From assembly GCF_032854445.1 (NCBI RefSeq), contig NC_088295.1, forward strand, positions 69,595,058-69,659,057: 64,000 bases of DNA, given 5' to 3'. The notes beneath the pieces are model-generated. The model was not told the origin of the DNA, did not search any database, and saw nothing but the letters and a program-made list of their open reading frames with translations. The translations under genes and the position numbers were made by a program. This stretch comes from Liolophura sinensis (lineage: Eukaryota; Mollusca; Polyplacophora; Chitonida; Chitonidae). Below are positions 1 to 12,100 of the stretch, in pieces. Every line of letters starts with the position of its first letter. Position 1 is the stretch's first letter.

Positions 1-289
1 AAGAATTACAGTAAGTGAAATATTCTTGAGTTATGTGTCGAACACCATTCAATTAATCATGTGATGAAATGATTATCCAATAAAGGGAAAGTCTTCTGCA
101 TAAAGTATCAATACAAATTACAGTATGGTTTACAAACAGATGAGAATCAGTTTACTTGCTGTAATAGTCATGAAAAATACAAACAGTTTTCAATCAGGTG
201 TCTTGTATATACATATGTTACAATATTAAAGTCAAGCATAAGACTACATCAACTGACATTGGTCGACAACAAAAATTATTCATATCTAC

Positions 290-508
290 TACTCCAATTC
301 TTCTAAAATATGGGACAGATATTAGTACTGCTCAAAGTAGAATATTGCATTTCTTTACCAGCCTTTTGGAAAAGTAAAGATATGAATGAGTATGTTGTTC
401 ATTACATGGTCTAACAAGAAAAAGAAACTCAATATTTCTGCTAGAATTACACACACATTGGCTGAAATGAGCAGACCAGGTGTCTCAAAATTTAGAAGAA
501 ACAGGGTA
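290..508 (+). mobile_element. MITE-like element, family M1, copy 1
   Basis: About 219 bp, related over its whole length to 4534-4759 (inverted) and 9640-9863. Its ends are imperfect inverted repeats: a left end with TTCTAAAATATGGGACAG and a right end whose reverse complement reads TACCCTGTTTCTTCTAAATT. It has no coding capacity. The terminal inverted repeats and TA at both ends suggest a non-autonomous DNA transposon; the superfamily is not established. Confidence 0.6.
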
Positions 509-1804
509 GATACCGTGTTGACTCACAGCTTCACTCTTGAGGTCATTTCAGATTTTTATCAACAACAGTATATTAACACAGTTACTATCTGAGTTTACAA
601 TACTTCATAGTTTTCATGAAGGGGACAGTGTCCGTCAAAACCTGATGATAGTTTTTCAAACCTACATGCAGTCACATGTATAGGGTAAATGTACACTACT
701 GGTCGCTGATCATAGACATGCAGCATGAACATCAATAAATGTACATCAATTTCATGTTTTTTAACAAGTTGCTAAATTTGAAATTTTTACAGTCCTGACT
801 ACCAGATACTGAAGACTCTGCATGTGGTGCATATTTTAAGCGCTGACTGAAACACTGTTGCATCATCATCACTTTTTGACCGTATAATGTGATATATAAA
901 CACAATGATGTCTTCTTATGACAGACTCAAAACTGTACTGGAAATTCTAACAGACTGAAACAGTAATTCAACTTACATGCATATGGAGCTCTTTTCCAAA
1001 AACTGTTTTTACAAAAAAAAAAAAAAATCCAAAAGAAAGCCTAAATATATACAAATATAGCACTTGTACAGCACTACAACATCCATATCAACTACTATGG
1101 GCCACTGAAGGAATCTTTCAGTCTGACATGATGTGATCAAAATGTTCAGCTAAGTAATTTTTTTAGTAATCCACTGAGGTTAAAATTGCTCTGGTCCATC
1201 ACAGTTACATATACATGTATAGACCTTTCAGTACAATATCTAATTGTGAAACACTAGTATAGTTCATGGACACTCTAACCATATGCATGAATACAGTCTG
1301 TTAAATATCTATAATACATATTTGTATACTGTACAGAGTAAAATCAAGAGCCATAAATACAAAATGATATTTACCAATGAAACAAGTCTTTTTGTGAAAC
1401 TATTAAAAATGGCAAAAAATGCATAAAACCACAGCAGTAAAATGCACAGCATATCATGCTGTGAAATGACTACATTGGTTAATAGGTATTAACTTTAGTG
1501 AACATTTGTTCAAATAAATTGTCGTTCAACCTTATAATCTTTCACCATAGTCCTGTAAGTGCATCCATTTCTTAAGCATTTGCCCTAGTAGTGGTGTTGC
1601 TTATATCAGATAAAATTTACTGTATCGTACACACAACAAATTCATCTTCGCAACTTTTGTAGATCTTGTATTGACCATTTCAGTGTGTTGTTCTGCTACA
1701 TTTGTAATTCCCCCTTTATGCAACACAACACTCTGATATGATTTCAAACACTGGCAATCAGACAAGAAAATACTTGCTCTGATTACTCAGCTTGCCTAGT
1801 TGCA

Positions 1805-2336
1805 CCATGAGGTATAAATTTATTCTACTTACACCTCCATGATCTCCCCACAATGCTTCCAGCTGGATGACCATGAGGTATAAATTTAGTCTATTTATAC
1901 CTCCATGATCTTCCCACAATTCTACCAGCTGGATGACCATGAGGTGTACATTTAGTCTATTTATACCTCCATGATCTCCCCACAATTCTACCAGCTGGAT
2001 GACCATGAGGTGTACATTTAGTCTATTTATACCTCCATGATCTCCCCACAATTCTACCAGCTGGATGACCATGAGGTGTACATTTAGTCTATTTACACCT
2101 CCATGATCTCCCCACAATTCTACCAGCTGGATGACCATGAGGTGTACATTTAGTCTATTTACACATCCATGATCTCTCCACAATTCTACCAGCTGGATGA
2201 CCATGAGGTGTACATTTAGTCTATTTACACCTCCATGATCTCTCCACAATTCTACCAGCTGGATGACCATGAGGTGTACATTTAGTCTATTTACACCTCC
2301 ATGATCTCTCCACAATTCTACCAGCTGGATGACCAT
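1805..2336. repeat. 66-bp minisatellite, about 8 copies
   Basis: Tandem units of 66 bp, each containing CCATGATCTC, CACAATTCTACCAGCTGGAT and GACCATGAGGTGTACATTTA. Copies at the high-coordinate end are nearly identical and those near 1805 are more diverged. Because 66 is a multiple of 3, the minus strand stays open for about 190 codons as a 22-residue repeat. That is a consequence of the period, not evidence of a gene. Confidence 0.95.
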
Positions 2337-2988
2337 GATATATGGGAATTACTTGCAGTTGTTTTCAGCTAACTGTTCGTTTCTCACCATCAGTGACTGA
2401 AGTTATTCCAGCATTTTGGGATCACATGATTACACAATAAATCCACCTGAAGGTGTTAAATTATGATCCCAATCTAGACAGACCATATTTACAGATTGCC
2501 ACATTACTTGTTTTTACTGGAAGATTTCATTCATGTTTAGTTAATCAAAGGATTACAGTGACAAGAGGGTTAATGTGTATTATTTACATATGAATAAGAA
2601 AATAAAAGTGTACTTTGCTCCACTTTCACTTTTTAGTCTACTTATGATTATCGAGCTTACAGTACAAAAATATTTACAACCTTGAATAAGTTACTGCAGA
2701 ATGAAACATCAGTAGGAATGAATTTGGGATGGCAAATGCATGACATATATACATGAGACTGAAGTTTTTCTTCCGTTTCAAGAAAGTTGCTATCACATAC
2801 ACTTCTTCTGGTTCATTCAGTACACAATATTAATCGGCTACTTGAATTATCACTGGAGTTCACATTCAAATATTTAGCAATCTGAAATAACTATGTTCAG
2901 TTGCTCATGTTTTCAGCTTGAAGACTTGATGGTTCGTGTATCCAGATAACCTGCATTTCCCTGTTCATTAAGAACATCACGACATTTC

Positions 2989-3105
2989 TCAGTAGTAAGT
3001 GTTGGGCCCTCGCTGAGAGAAAATGATGTTCGCATTGGTATTGACGAAGTACACCACAACAAAGGACACCAGCATGATGATCACCCCCGATGACAAAGTT
3101 ATAGT
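2989..3105 (-). CDS. NCSTN: Nicastrin alternative last exon 15b (distal TM + tail)
   Basis: Begins at a TTTCAG acceptor in phase 0. It encodes 38 residues: TITLSSG, a hydrophobic helix containing IIMLVSFVVVYFV, then NTNANIIFSQRGPNTYY and TGA at 2989-2991. It is equivalent to the family's ITLTVGFG...SY C-terminus and to exon 15a at 6323-6448. The two can only be alternatives, since each ends in a stop. Confidence 0.9.
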   Translation of the reverse strand, partial: TITLSSGVIIMLVSFVVVYFVNTNANIIFSQRGPNTYY

Positions 3106-6100
3106 CTGAAATGAAAACAGTATAATAACTTCGTGATCAACTGGTATGAAAGAAACAACCACAAGAAACTGTATTCATTATCTGAATATAAGAACTGTCT
3201 GCTCCTCAGAATTCTGAAGCACTGTTGTTTACAACACCCCTGGTAATCTGGATTTAAATCACACACACACACATGTAAGACTTCAGAGTGTACCTTAAAT
3301 ACACATAACACCACTTGTGACAGGCTTCTAAATAATGAATACAGGCATTACAACTGTGCCGTATCTGTTGTCAAGAGAGTGCCAACAACTAAGAAAGTTC
3401 GTAAAACAAGCAGAAAATATGGTAAAAGATAGGTTTGGTGGTTTTTAGGTATATCTGTCCCTTTCAATGAAGCAACACATTTAAGATTAAAAATCAGAAT
3501 TGTACTACATAGCAGCATTTAAGATAAGATGGTGTAAGTACATATATTGTATCTTCTTGTGGCAGGGTGAGTCCATGTCACCACAGTGCTGACCCCTAAA
3601 GTATCATGCTGAAGACACCAGACATAACACCCCACCCAGTCACATTATACTGACACTGGGCCAACCAGTCATGCTTCCTTGCAGAAGCAAATACCATTTT
3701 TAAAGTCTTTGGAATAAAGTCTTCGACCCAGGTTTGATCCCAAGGTCTCCTGGCTTTGAGGTGGATGCTCTAACCATTAGGTCACCGAAGCAGTCACCAT
3801 AAAATACAGCACACACAGATAATCAATATCTTACCCGGCACTACACACTTACATGTATTTCAATCCTTACATGCTTACCTAATAAATCCTAAATTATCAG
3901 TAATCATATTTATTCAAAATGTGTCACTTTTGCATTTGTTTTTTTTTTTCATTTGTGGTACTGCTAATGGCTGCTAGATTGTTGCCATTGGTGATGCCAA
4001 CAGTCTGTGTGTGATTCCTCCAAATGGTATCATCATGACTAAACCCTTGAAACAGGGTCACTCTGTACACAATACATTAACCACAGCCATTCTCGGATTG
4101 TCAATATACACAGATTTTACTCTGTATTATGTTTTATGACCACTGAATATACTACTTTGTACTTAAGTCATAGTTCAGCGCTTGAAAATAAAACAGCCCT
4201 ATAAATGTTTATTTCAACTAAGAATAAAAAAGGTATGACATCTTCCAACATTTACATTACCAATCAATCATAACAATATTGCCAAATCCATTCACATTTC
4301 ATAAATACAGTTATAATTGTGCATTTACATACATTAAAAAGCTTGAATCTGTTAGTGCATTTACAACTATTATGTATGTCATTCTTGCTCAAAACACATA
4401 ACGTCAGGTGATTAGTACATTAGCACTACCTTCAAAAAAGCCAAATAAACTGCATGCTTATATGATAATTAGTACTAATACCAGATTAACACAGTCATTC
4501 AACCTTCCCATGAAAAGCGAACTTAAATTAACGTACCCTAATTTCCTCTAAAATTTGGGACACCTTGTCTGCTCATTTTCGCCAATGTAAATGCAATTCT
4601 AGCAGGAATATTGAGTTCCTTATTTCTCACATGGGTAGCCCATCTAATGAACAACATAACCCATATCTGTATTTTTTCAAAAGGCTGGTAAAGAAATGTA
4701 ATATTCTAATTTCAACACTACTACTACTATCTGTCCCAAAGTTTAGAAAAACTAGGGTAAATATACTTTCCTTCGTTGGTTGATGGAAATATTTACAGTT
4801 CTAAAAAGCTTGTAAGAGAAGTGAAGTACAGTACTTATATGTACTTATACATGTGTATACATAATACATGGGCTATCTACAGGAAGGTAAGACTATGACT
4901 ACCTCCAGATATATGTACATTACAACACTCTCAAATTATAAAAACTTCAATAATTTTAATATTCAGTAACAATTGAACAGTTCGGTAACATGTTTCACAA
5001 AAGACGTATTTTGTAGATTTTGTTTCACACAAAGATCTCAAAATAAACTATGAAACATTGAACATGTCATGAAATAAGCAAGACAGACAAGCAGTTTCAC
5101 GGTCGTCTCATCCTATAAAGGTCAGATTTCCAGTAACACTGTCTTTTAAGTTTGACACTATTTTTCCCTTACATGTAGTACAATATCATTTGAGTTTCAA
5201 GTTCAAACTCTTTTATAGCTAAAGGTAAAAACATCATACTGTCAAATATGTTAGGGAACTATTTTCGAAGACATTTATTCTAACATGAGAGCATGAACAA
5301 ATTTGTACAAAAAGTTACTAAGACTATACGACTAATGGGGAAAACTAAGGAGCTGAACGTTTATTAACTTTTGAAATTTCTAAAGTAAAGAGGTGTCATT
5401 TGTGCTTTCGCAACACCATGAGAAAGGTGATCAGCAAAATAATGTCAACACAGGTTGCCAAACATTTCTGACCAGTCACATGATAAAAGTAAGACTGTTT
5501 TTAATTATCTATATTTTCTCAAATGAAGTTTGTAGCATGTGCCAAATACACAGCGTTCTATTTGAATGACACTATATTTGATAATGGCCACAGTTGGTCA
5601 CTGCAGGTTAAGGAGCTGTATCTTCTAAGAGTGGCCCACACTTCCTTCAGTGAAAATATAGATTTGACAACAAGGCTACCCTTAACAATTACCCTGTATC
5701 CTAATACAAAAAAATACAATGTCATGTAATTTACGGTAATTAACCTGCACACAGCACCTCAACCATAGAACATCTCTCTCGTGTGATTTCGATTTTCTAT
5801 GCATGCAAAACCTGAAGTCAATATATGCTGCACTATTTGTATGTTCTTTTCGAACGAGAATGACATAGGCTACCTTTGGGGACTCCTAGCTGTGATACAC
5901 TAAGATTTTCGATGAGTATACGTCAGTATGTTCCATATCTTCCTGCAGATGTGTTGGCTTGATGAATTCACCAATCCCAGGACTAAAATTTTCAACTACA
6001 ATATGATAAAATATTCTGAAGTAAAACCATAGCTCTCAGCTATTGACATATTAATGACCAACATGAGCTACTGAATTCTTACTACTCTACCTGTAAATAA

Positions 6101-9100
6101 CTGGCTAATTCTTCTTATTTGATTGATTGATACAACACTTGAAATGCTTCAAATATCCAGGTGCGGTCACATAATAGTGCAAAAGTGTCTACTGGCCTGT
6201 GCCGCTGAAGATATAGGTGACAGGGATATAGATCAGAGTAGCAGCATCCTCCACCATTCATGCACAACTAAAGATGATTAACCCAGATACCAAAGCAAAT
6301 GAGAAGTAAAGGTTACAAACCATTAGTTAGCTGTGCTAACTGGCGAAGGAGGCGGGACAGAGAAAATGGTGCCAGCCTTTCGGGATATGAAAAAAATGAG
6401 GCAGTGGGAGCAAAGTAAAACTGCTATGCCAATGCCCAAAGTTAACATCTGAAAAGAGCAAAGGTGATGAGAAATTCCTTTAACAAGGGTCATGCATCTA
6501 CATAAAATACAGGTATTACACCATAGCAAAGCTGTACGACACCCCTTTGAGCTCATAGATTTATGCCAAACTCCCATTCATGACAGAATTATATAACATA
6601 TGGAAAAAAAAATCATGGATCAAAATACATATACACATCATAAATTACCAAAACAACAGCAAAAAAGATAATTGTTTACGTTAAGCATAAAATATTTCTT
6701 CAAATGCAAAATTGCAGCACTAATCCATAACATCATCAAAGAAGATCACTGACTTCAAGCAGATGACAACATATTAAAAGTTTCAGAATCACATGGCAAC
6801 AAGCAAAGGAATTTTTCATATTAAGCTATTTAGACAGTCAATATTAATCAATACAGGAACTCTACATTATGCCACATAAATGAGCATATTTTGCTATCCA
6901 ATCACAATACTGGGAGCATTGGCCTCTCCTGTTTGCAACTCAAATTAAGTGCAACATGAAGGGTAACCCAGTACCCTTCTACCCAGTAAACAAATAGTTA
7001 GGTGTAAGGAGTGTTATTTTGATTTGCAGTGAATTTATTGAGCTGGTTCCTACATTTCTATTCTTCTTAACATACACATTAACTTCATTAAGTATGGTCA
7101 ACATGTTGCAGTTTGCAGCACCTGAATGTAGAAATATTTATTTATTTATTTATTTATTTGATTATGCCGTACTCAAGAATATTTCACATACACAATGGCA
7201 ACCAGCAATATGGTGGAGCAATACTCATATCAAGCAGGCACAAATGTTTATATCATCATAGAGTAGCTTGACATATTTTGAGACATTTTCTTCTCATGTG
7301 CATTTCTAGGTACATGTGTTTATTAAGTAAAAGGCTGTGCCAGCTGAAAAAACTTGAAAACGGGCTCTTTTGCTACGCTCAGTCTTTCATTTGCTTGGCA
7401 TTCACTTTTAAAAGTCATTTGAGAAAGGCTGAAAGCAGCGTCTTTGTTCTTGTCATAATATCCATTCCTGTACTTGATCACATGTAGAAGTAAGAAAGAT
7501 GAAAGCTACATTTTATTTTAATTGTTGTGCAGCACCATACTAAGGAATTGTTCACAGATTTGCATACCACATTAGTTATGGGCATGTGGTCTTCAACCAA
7601 CCCCAGACTGCACAAATAGCCCCTAAATCAATCGCTTATTGTTACCAAGGCCCCATGAACATTGTTACCAAGGTCCCATGAACACTGTTACCACGGCACA
7701 ATCATCATTGTTACCAAGGTCGCATGAACATTGTTACCAAGGTCCCATGAACATTGTTACCAAGGTCCCATGAACACTGTTACCACGGCACAATCATCAT
7801 TGTTACCAAGGTCGCATGAACATTGTTACCAAGGTCCCATGAACATTGTTACCAAGGTCCCATGAACACTGTTACCACGGCACAATCATCATTGTTACCA
7901 AGGTCGCATGAACATTGTTACCAAGGCCCCATCACCTTTGTTACTAAGGTCCCATGAACATTGTTACCAAGGCTCCATCAACATTGTTACCATGGCCCCA
8001 TCAACATTGTTACCAAGGCCCCATGAATATTGGGACCAGGCTAATGTAGAAATTCCCTGCTCAAGACTTTCTGTGTTTTATCAGTGGAAAGGCCAACATT
8101 TTAATTTCTAAATCCTACATGTCCCAGATGCAAATGCCTGAATAAGACCTACAGGAAGCCAACTAGAGCCCTGTGTTACAGCTGTACTACTGTTTTAACA
8201 CAGTCACAAAAGAAAGTTGCAAGACTACAGCAATATATGATAAATTTTTTCACTGATTACCCCTAAACATTCCTGCTACAACTCTTACAACCCATCAATA
8301 GAAATTTTGAAACTGAATGTGGTTAATACAATTAGTAACACATGTACATGTGTGGAAGGAATAAGTGTGCCAGTTTATAGTTGGGAATTAACTGAGCTAT
8401 TCATATGTGCATACATACACGTTCATTTCTATATTAGTAGTTTTGAAGATAATATATTGAATCCTTGAACTGAATTTAGGTGACTGCTACTTGTAACCCA
8501 AGCTGTATCAAATCATACATCTTCTATGAAATCTACAGATGGTTTGACTTTTTGATAAAAAGACATGATTGTAACTATCACACATAGTTTGACAGTCAGC
8601 ATGTGGCAAAGTAAATTAATGCCAAAATATAACATTTATTTTTAAAATATACTGTTGTCTTTTCATGAATATCTAAAGCATTATTTCTGCACATATACAA
8701 AGGTCACATCCTATCAACCTCAGTGAACCTACACCCTACACAAAATGATAAATACATCCATTTCTGATTCATATAATACATACACGATGCTACAAAAACC
8801 GTTCAAGTTTTGTAGCTCCAAGTAACAGTGTTCACAGATATATTTTACAATCTACATGTAGACTACATTTATACCATAACACAGGGTTATTCAGACATGC
8901 AGTTCAGAACATGTACGCTGATGCAAGTGTTGGTGTGCTTTTTTAACCATCTTCATATGAACCAAAATTTATTTTCAAAGTCGTATATAAAAATCAGTTA
9001 ACTGTCCAGGGAAAATGCCTCTTCCTCAACTCTCAAAACTTCCTGAAAGTGATTCATATTAGGAAAAACCTGAACATGAATCAATTAGCCCTGTTTACCT

Positions 9101-12100
9101 TCTCCCTGGCACTTTCAGTCATGTGTGGGTTTAGCTCAGCTGTTCATATCTGAACACAGCCAATTTGTTTTTATAAAGAGCTAGAAACAGTGGACTAGGA
9201 GATCCAGATAAATGTCAGAAATACAACATCTGCTTGAAAAAATTTGTCAAGCTTCATATCAGCAAGTGATGTATACACAATGTGGTAACGAAGGTGAAGA
9301 TTTATTGGTACATGTAATTTAATACTATACTCAAGGCTTATTTCCTCACACAAGGACTGCCATGTAGAGGAGCAAAGGAAGTAAACCTTGTTCCTATTTC
9401 TCAGGTTCCCGGCTTTGCTCTCCTGACTTAACACTGTGGCCAAACCAGCATGAGCTGGCTTACAGCTTGCAACCTTATCGAGGACTTGATTGGCAGCAAG
9501 AAAGAGCCAGCTGAGACACCAAAGCAAGGAAACAACAATGATTGGCCAATCGGTTGAGATGATCAGGTCAGTAATATACGGGCTGAGAAAAAATCTGTGA
9601 TTTCAATGTGACCCATAAATTCTGAAATATACACGACCCTACTCTAAGTCTTCAAATTCTTAGGACAGATATTAGTAGTGCTGAAAGCAAAGAATTACAT
9701 TTCTCTCCCATTTTTTAGAAAATTAAAGATAGAAATATGTTGTTCACTAGAAGAACTAATGATGTGAAAAACAGAAACTAAACATTCCTGCTACAGTAAC
9801 AATTACACATATATTGGCCAGAAAGAGCAAACCAGGCATTCCCAAAGTTAGAAGAATTAATTAACATGTTTTTGGTGGTTTTATGCAAATTAAGAAAGTT
9901 TAAAATTCTCTGTAAAAAAAGTCTAATGAAAGAGTTCAGTCATTAGACATAATGGAGTAATGGATGCACCAGGATCTGTATTAGCTAATGCTGGAGTGGA
10001 GCTCAGTATACACAATGTACATTGTTTACTTATTTATTTGATTGGTGTTTTACGCCGAACTCAAGAATATTTCACTTATACAACGGCGGCCAACATTATG
10101 GTGGGAGGAAACTGGGCAGAGCCCGGGCAAAACCCACGACCATCTACAGGTTGCTGCCAGACCTTCCCACGTACGGCCGGAGAGGAAGCCAGCATGAGCT
10201 GGACTTGAACTCACAGCGACCACATTGGTGAGAGGCACTTGGGTCATTACGCTGCGCTAGCGCGCTAACCAATTGAGCCACAGAGGCCCCCAATGTACAT
10301 TGTAAGTTATATCACAAGGTTTCCATAATGGACTATAACTTTTCAAATTTTTTTTTAACTTCTTACATTTCTTTTTTTTTTGTCATGTGGGTCATGAATT
10401 AAACAGGTTAATATGTACATGTAATTCAGTAACTGAATGGTAACTTGTCACAGGTCCACCAGCTTCCAATGTTAAAGCATGCATATACAGTGTTAGAAAG
10501 TTCACAAATGAATGTAGTCTGTTAATATACCTTTCTGTAACGGACTCACCTGAAATTGTTCACTAGGAACCAAGAACAACCTGACCGAGAAAGTATCCCA
10601 GGTGCTCTCTGTCCAGCTGGAGTATTCACCCGATGCCCAGTCATAGCCTGCACAGTATATAGTACACAAAAGCTGCTACCTTACAACAACCACTCTCTCA
10701 GGATCAGTCTTACTGTGAACGATTACACACATTTTTAACAAGCACCATAAGTTGCATCCATTTTTTATTTTTTGAAAGCAGACAGGATACCGTACATGTC
10801 TATTTTAAATGACCACATGGCGTAGGTAACATCTAGTCCAAAATATTTGATTTAAATCATGTTCTATCTATGACCACATGGCGTTAGTAACATCTAGTCC
10901 AAAATATTTGATTTAAGTCATGTCAATCACACATCCACATAGCGGAAACTCACTGTACTTGTTTTGTATATGTTATATCACTTAATGCAATCAAGCATTT
11001 TCACATTTTTTTTTTTTTTTAATAAAGAATAGTTTGTGAAAACTTTCAAATATACATAAAATTTTGCACCACTAACACTGCATTCTATTCCGGATTCATC
11101 TGTGAAGTCCTACATACCTGACATTTCATCTAGAAAGACAGGAGACTTGGCTTCGGAATAGGCTGCTGTGCTTCTGTAACACATCCCATGTCTTGTACCA
11201 TTCTCATCTAATGGGCCTTGCATCCAGTAGTATTCGTAAAGCTGGTAACACACATAACAACATAACCATTTATAATTTTTAGTGAAACAGTGGGTATTCC
11301 ATCATTTGATCTGTTGTAATTATTTATTACTTATTTATTCTACTTGATTGGTGTTTAACAACCTCAAGAATATTTAACATATATTTATTGATTTGATTGG
11401 TATTTTTACACCGTACTCAAGAATATTCCACTTATACGACGGTGGTCAGCATTATGGTGGGAGGAAACCAGGCAAAATCTGGTGGAAACCCATGACCATC
11501 CTGTTGCTATTGCTGTTGCTGGCAGCCTCTACCAAGTATGGCTGAAGAGGAAGCAAGCATAAATTATTTATGAGTCTCCTATAAGTCTCCGATGAATATA
11601 TGTATGTACAATTGGAATTTTATGTCATGCCTAACAATTTTTCTGTCATATAATGAGTCGTTCGGTTTGTGAGTAAATACTTTGTCTCCTTATGGTAGGG
11701 CAAGTCCATGCCACCAAAGTGATGACACCACTGAAGTATCATGCCAAAGACACCCTACCCAGTCAAATAATACTGACACCAGGCCAAATAGTCCTGTTTG
11801 CTAGCTCCATCTCTCAGTGCTGGGTGCTAAGTGAGGCAGCAACAGGTAACGATTTTAAAATCTGTGGAATGCCTGACCCAGGTCTGATACGATGTCTCCA
11901 GACATCCAGGCAGATATTCTAACTGCCAGGTGACCCAAGCGGTCAAGCCTCTTATAACTTCATCAGACAATGGAACACAGGGTCATGAAGAACTCCACTA
12001 ACCAGTAGCTACTTAACACAATGTTTAACTTTGTTTCCTGTGTTGTTAACATACAGTTGGATGCTGCATGCTCTGAGCTCCTTGTGACAATCTGAAAATC

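Larger units (their letters stand above)
1..2988. other. 3' flank of nicastrin, no gene seen
   Basis: No exon with conserved protein sequence is visible on either strand. The stretch holds a MITE-like copy (290-508), a 66-bp minisatellite (1805-2336) and A/T-rich unique sequence. Part of it next to 2989 is presumably the 3' UTR of the distal nicastrin transcript, but I could not fix a poly(A) signal. Confidence 0.6.
3106..6322. other. Interval between the two alternative nicastrin last exons
   Basis: No exon seen. It contains a SINE-B copy (3555-3795), a MITE-like M1 copy (4534-4759), a CA run near 3260 and A/T-rich unique sequence. The 3' UTR and poly(A) site of the 15a transcript should lie at the upper end, but I could not pick a convincing AATAAA on the minus strand close to 6323. 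Confidence 0.5.
6449..10549. other. Nicastrin intron between exon 14 and the last exons
   Basis: 4.1 kb with no further exon recognised. It holds a SINE-A fragment (7136-7215), the 23-bp/92-bp tandem array (7641-8031), an M1 copy (9640-9863) and a full SINE-A with target duplication (10026-10290). Confidence 0.7.

Noticed and set aside
1758..2336. 192-codon minus-strand open frame with a 22-residue repeat
   Set aside because: It is the 66-bp minisatellite read in frame. The period is divisible by 3, and there is no start context, splice site or family similarity.
9195..9527. 110-codon minus-strand open frame
   Set aside because: No recognisable domain, in a nicastrin intron, composition like the surrounding non-coding DNA. 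The HAGLA-like stretch resembles the SINE-A antisense frame.
10281..10290. tRNA gene suggested by A-box and B-box in SINE heads
   Set aside because: The promoter boxes are present in several SINE copies, but none folds into a complete tRNA with acceptor stem. They are tRNA-derived SINEs, not tRNA genes.
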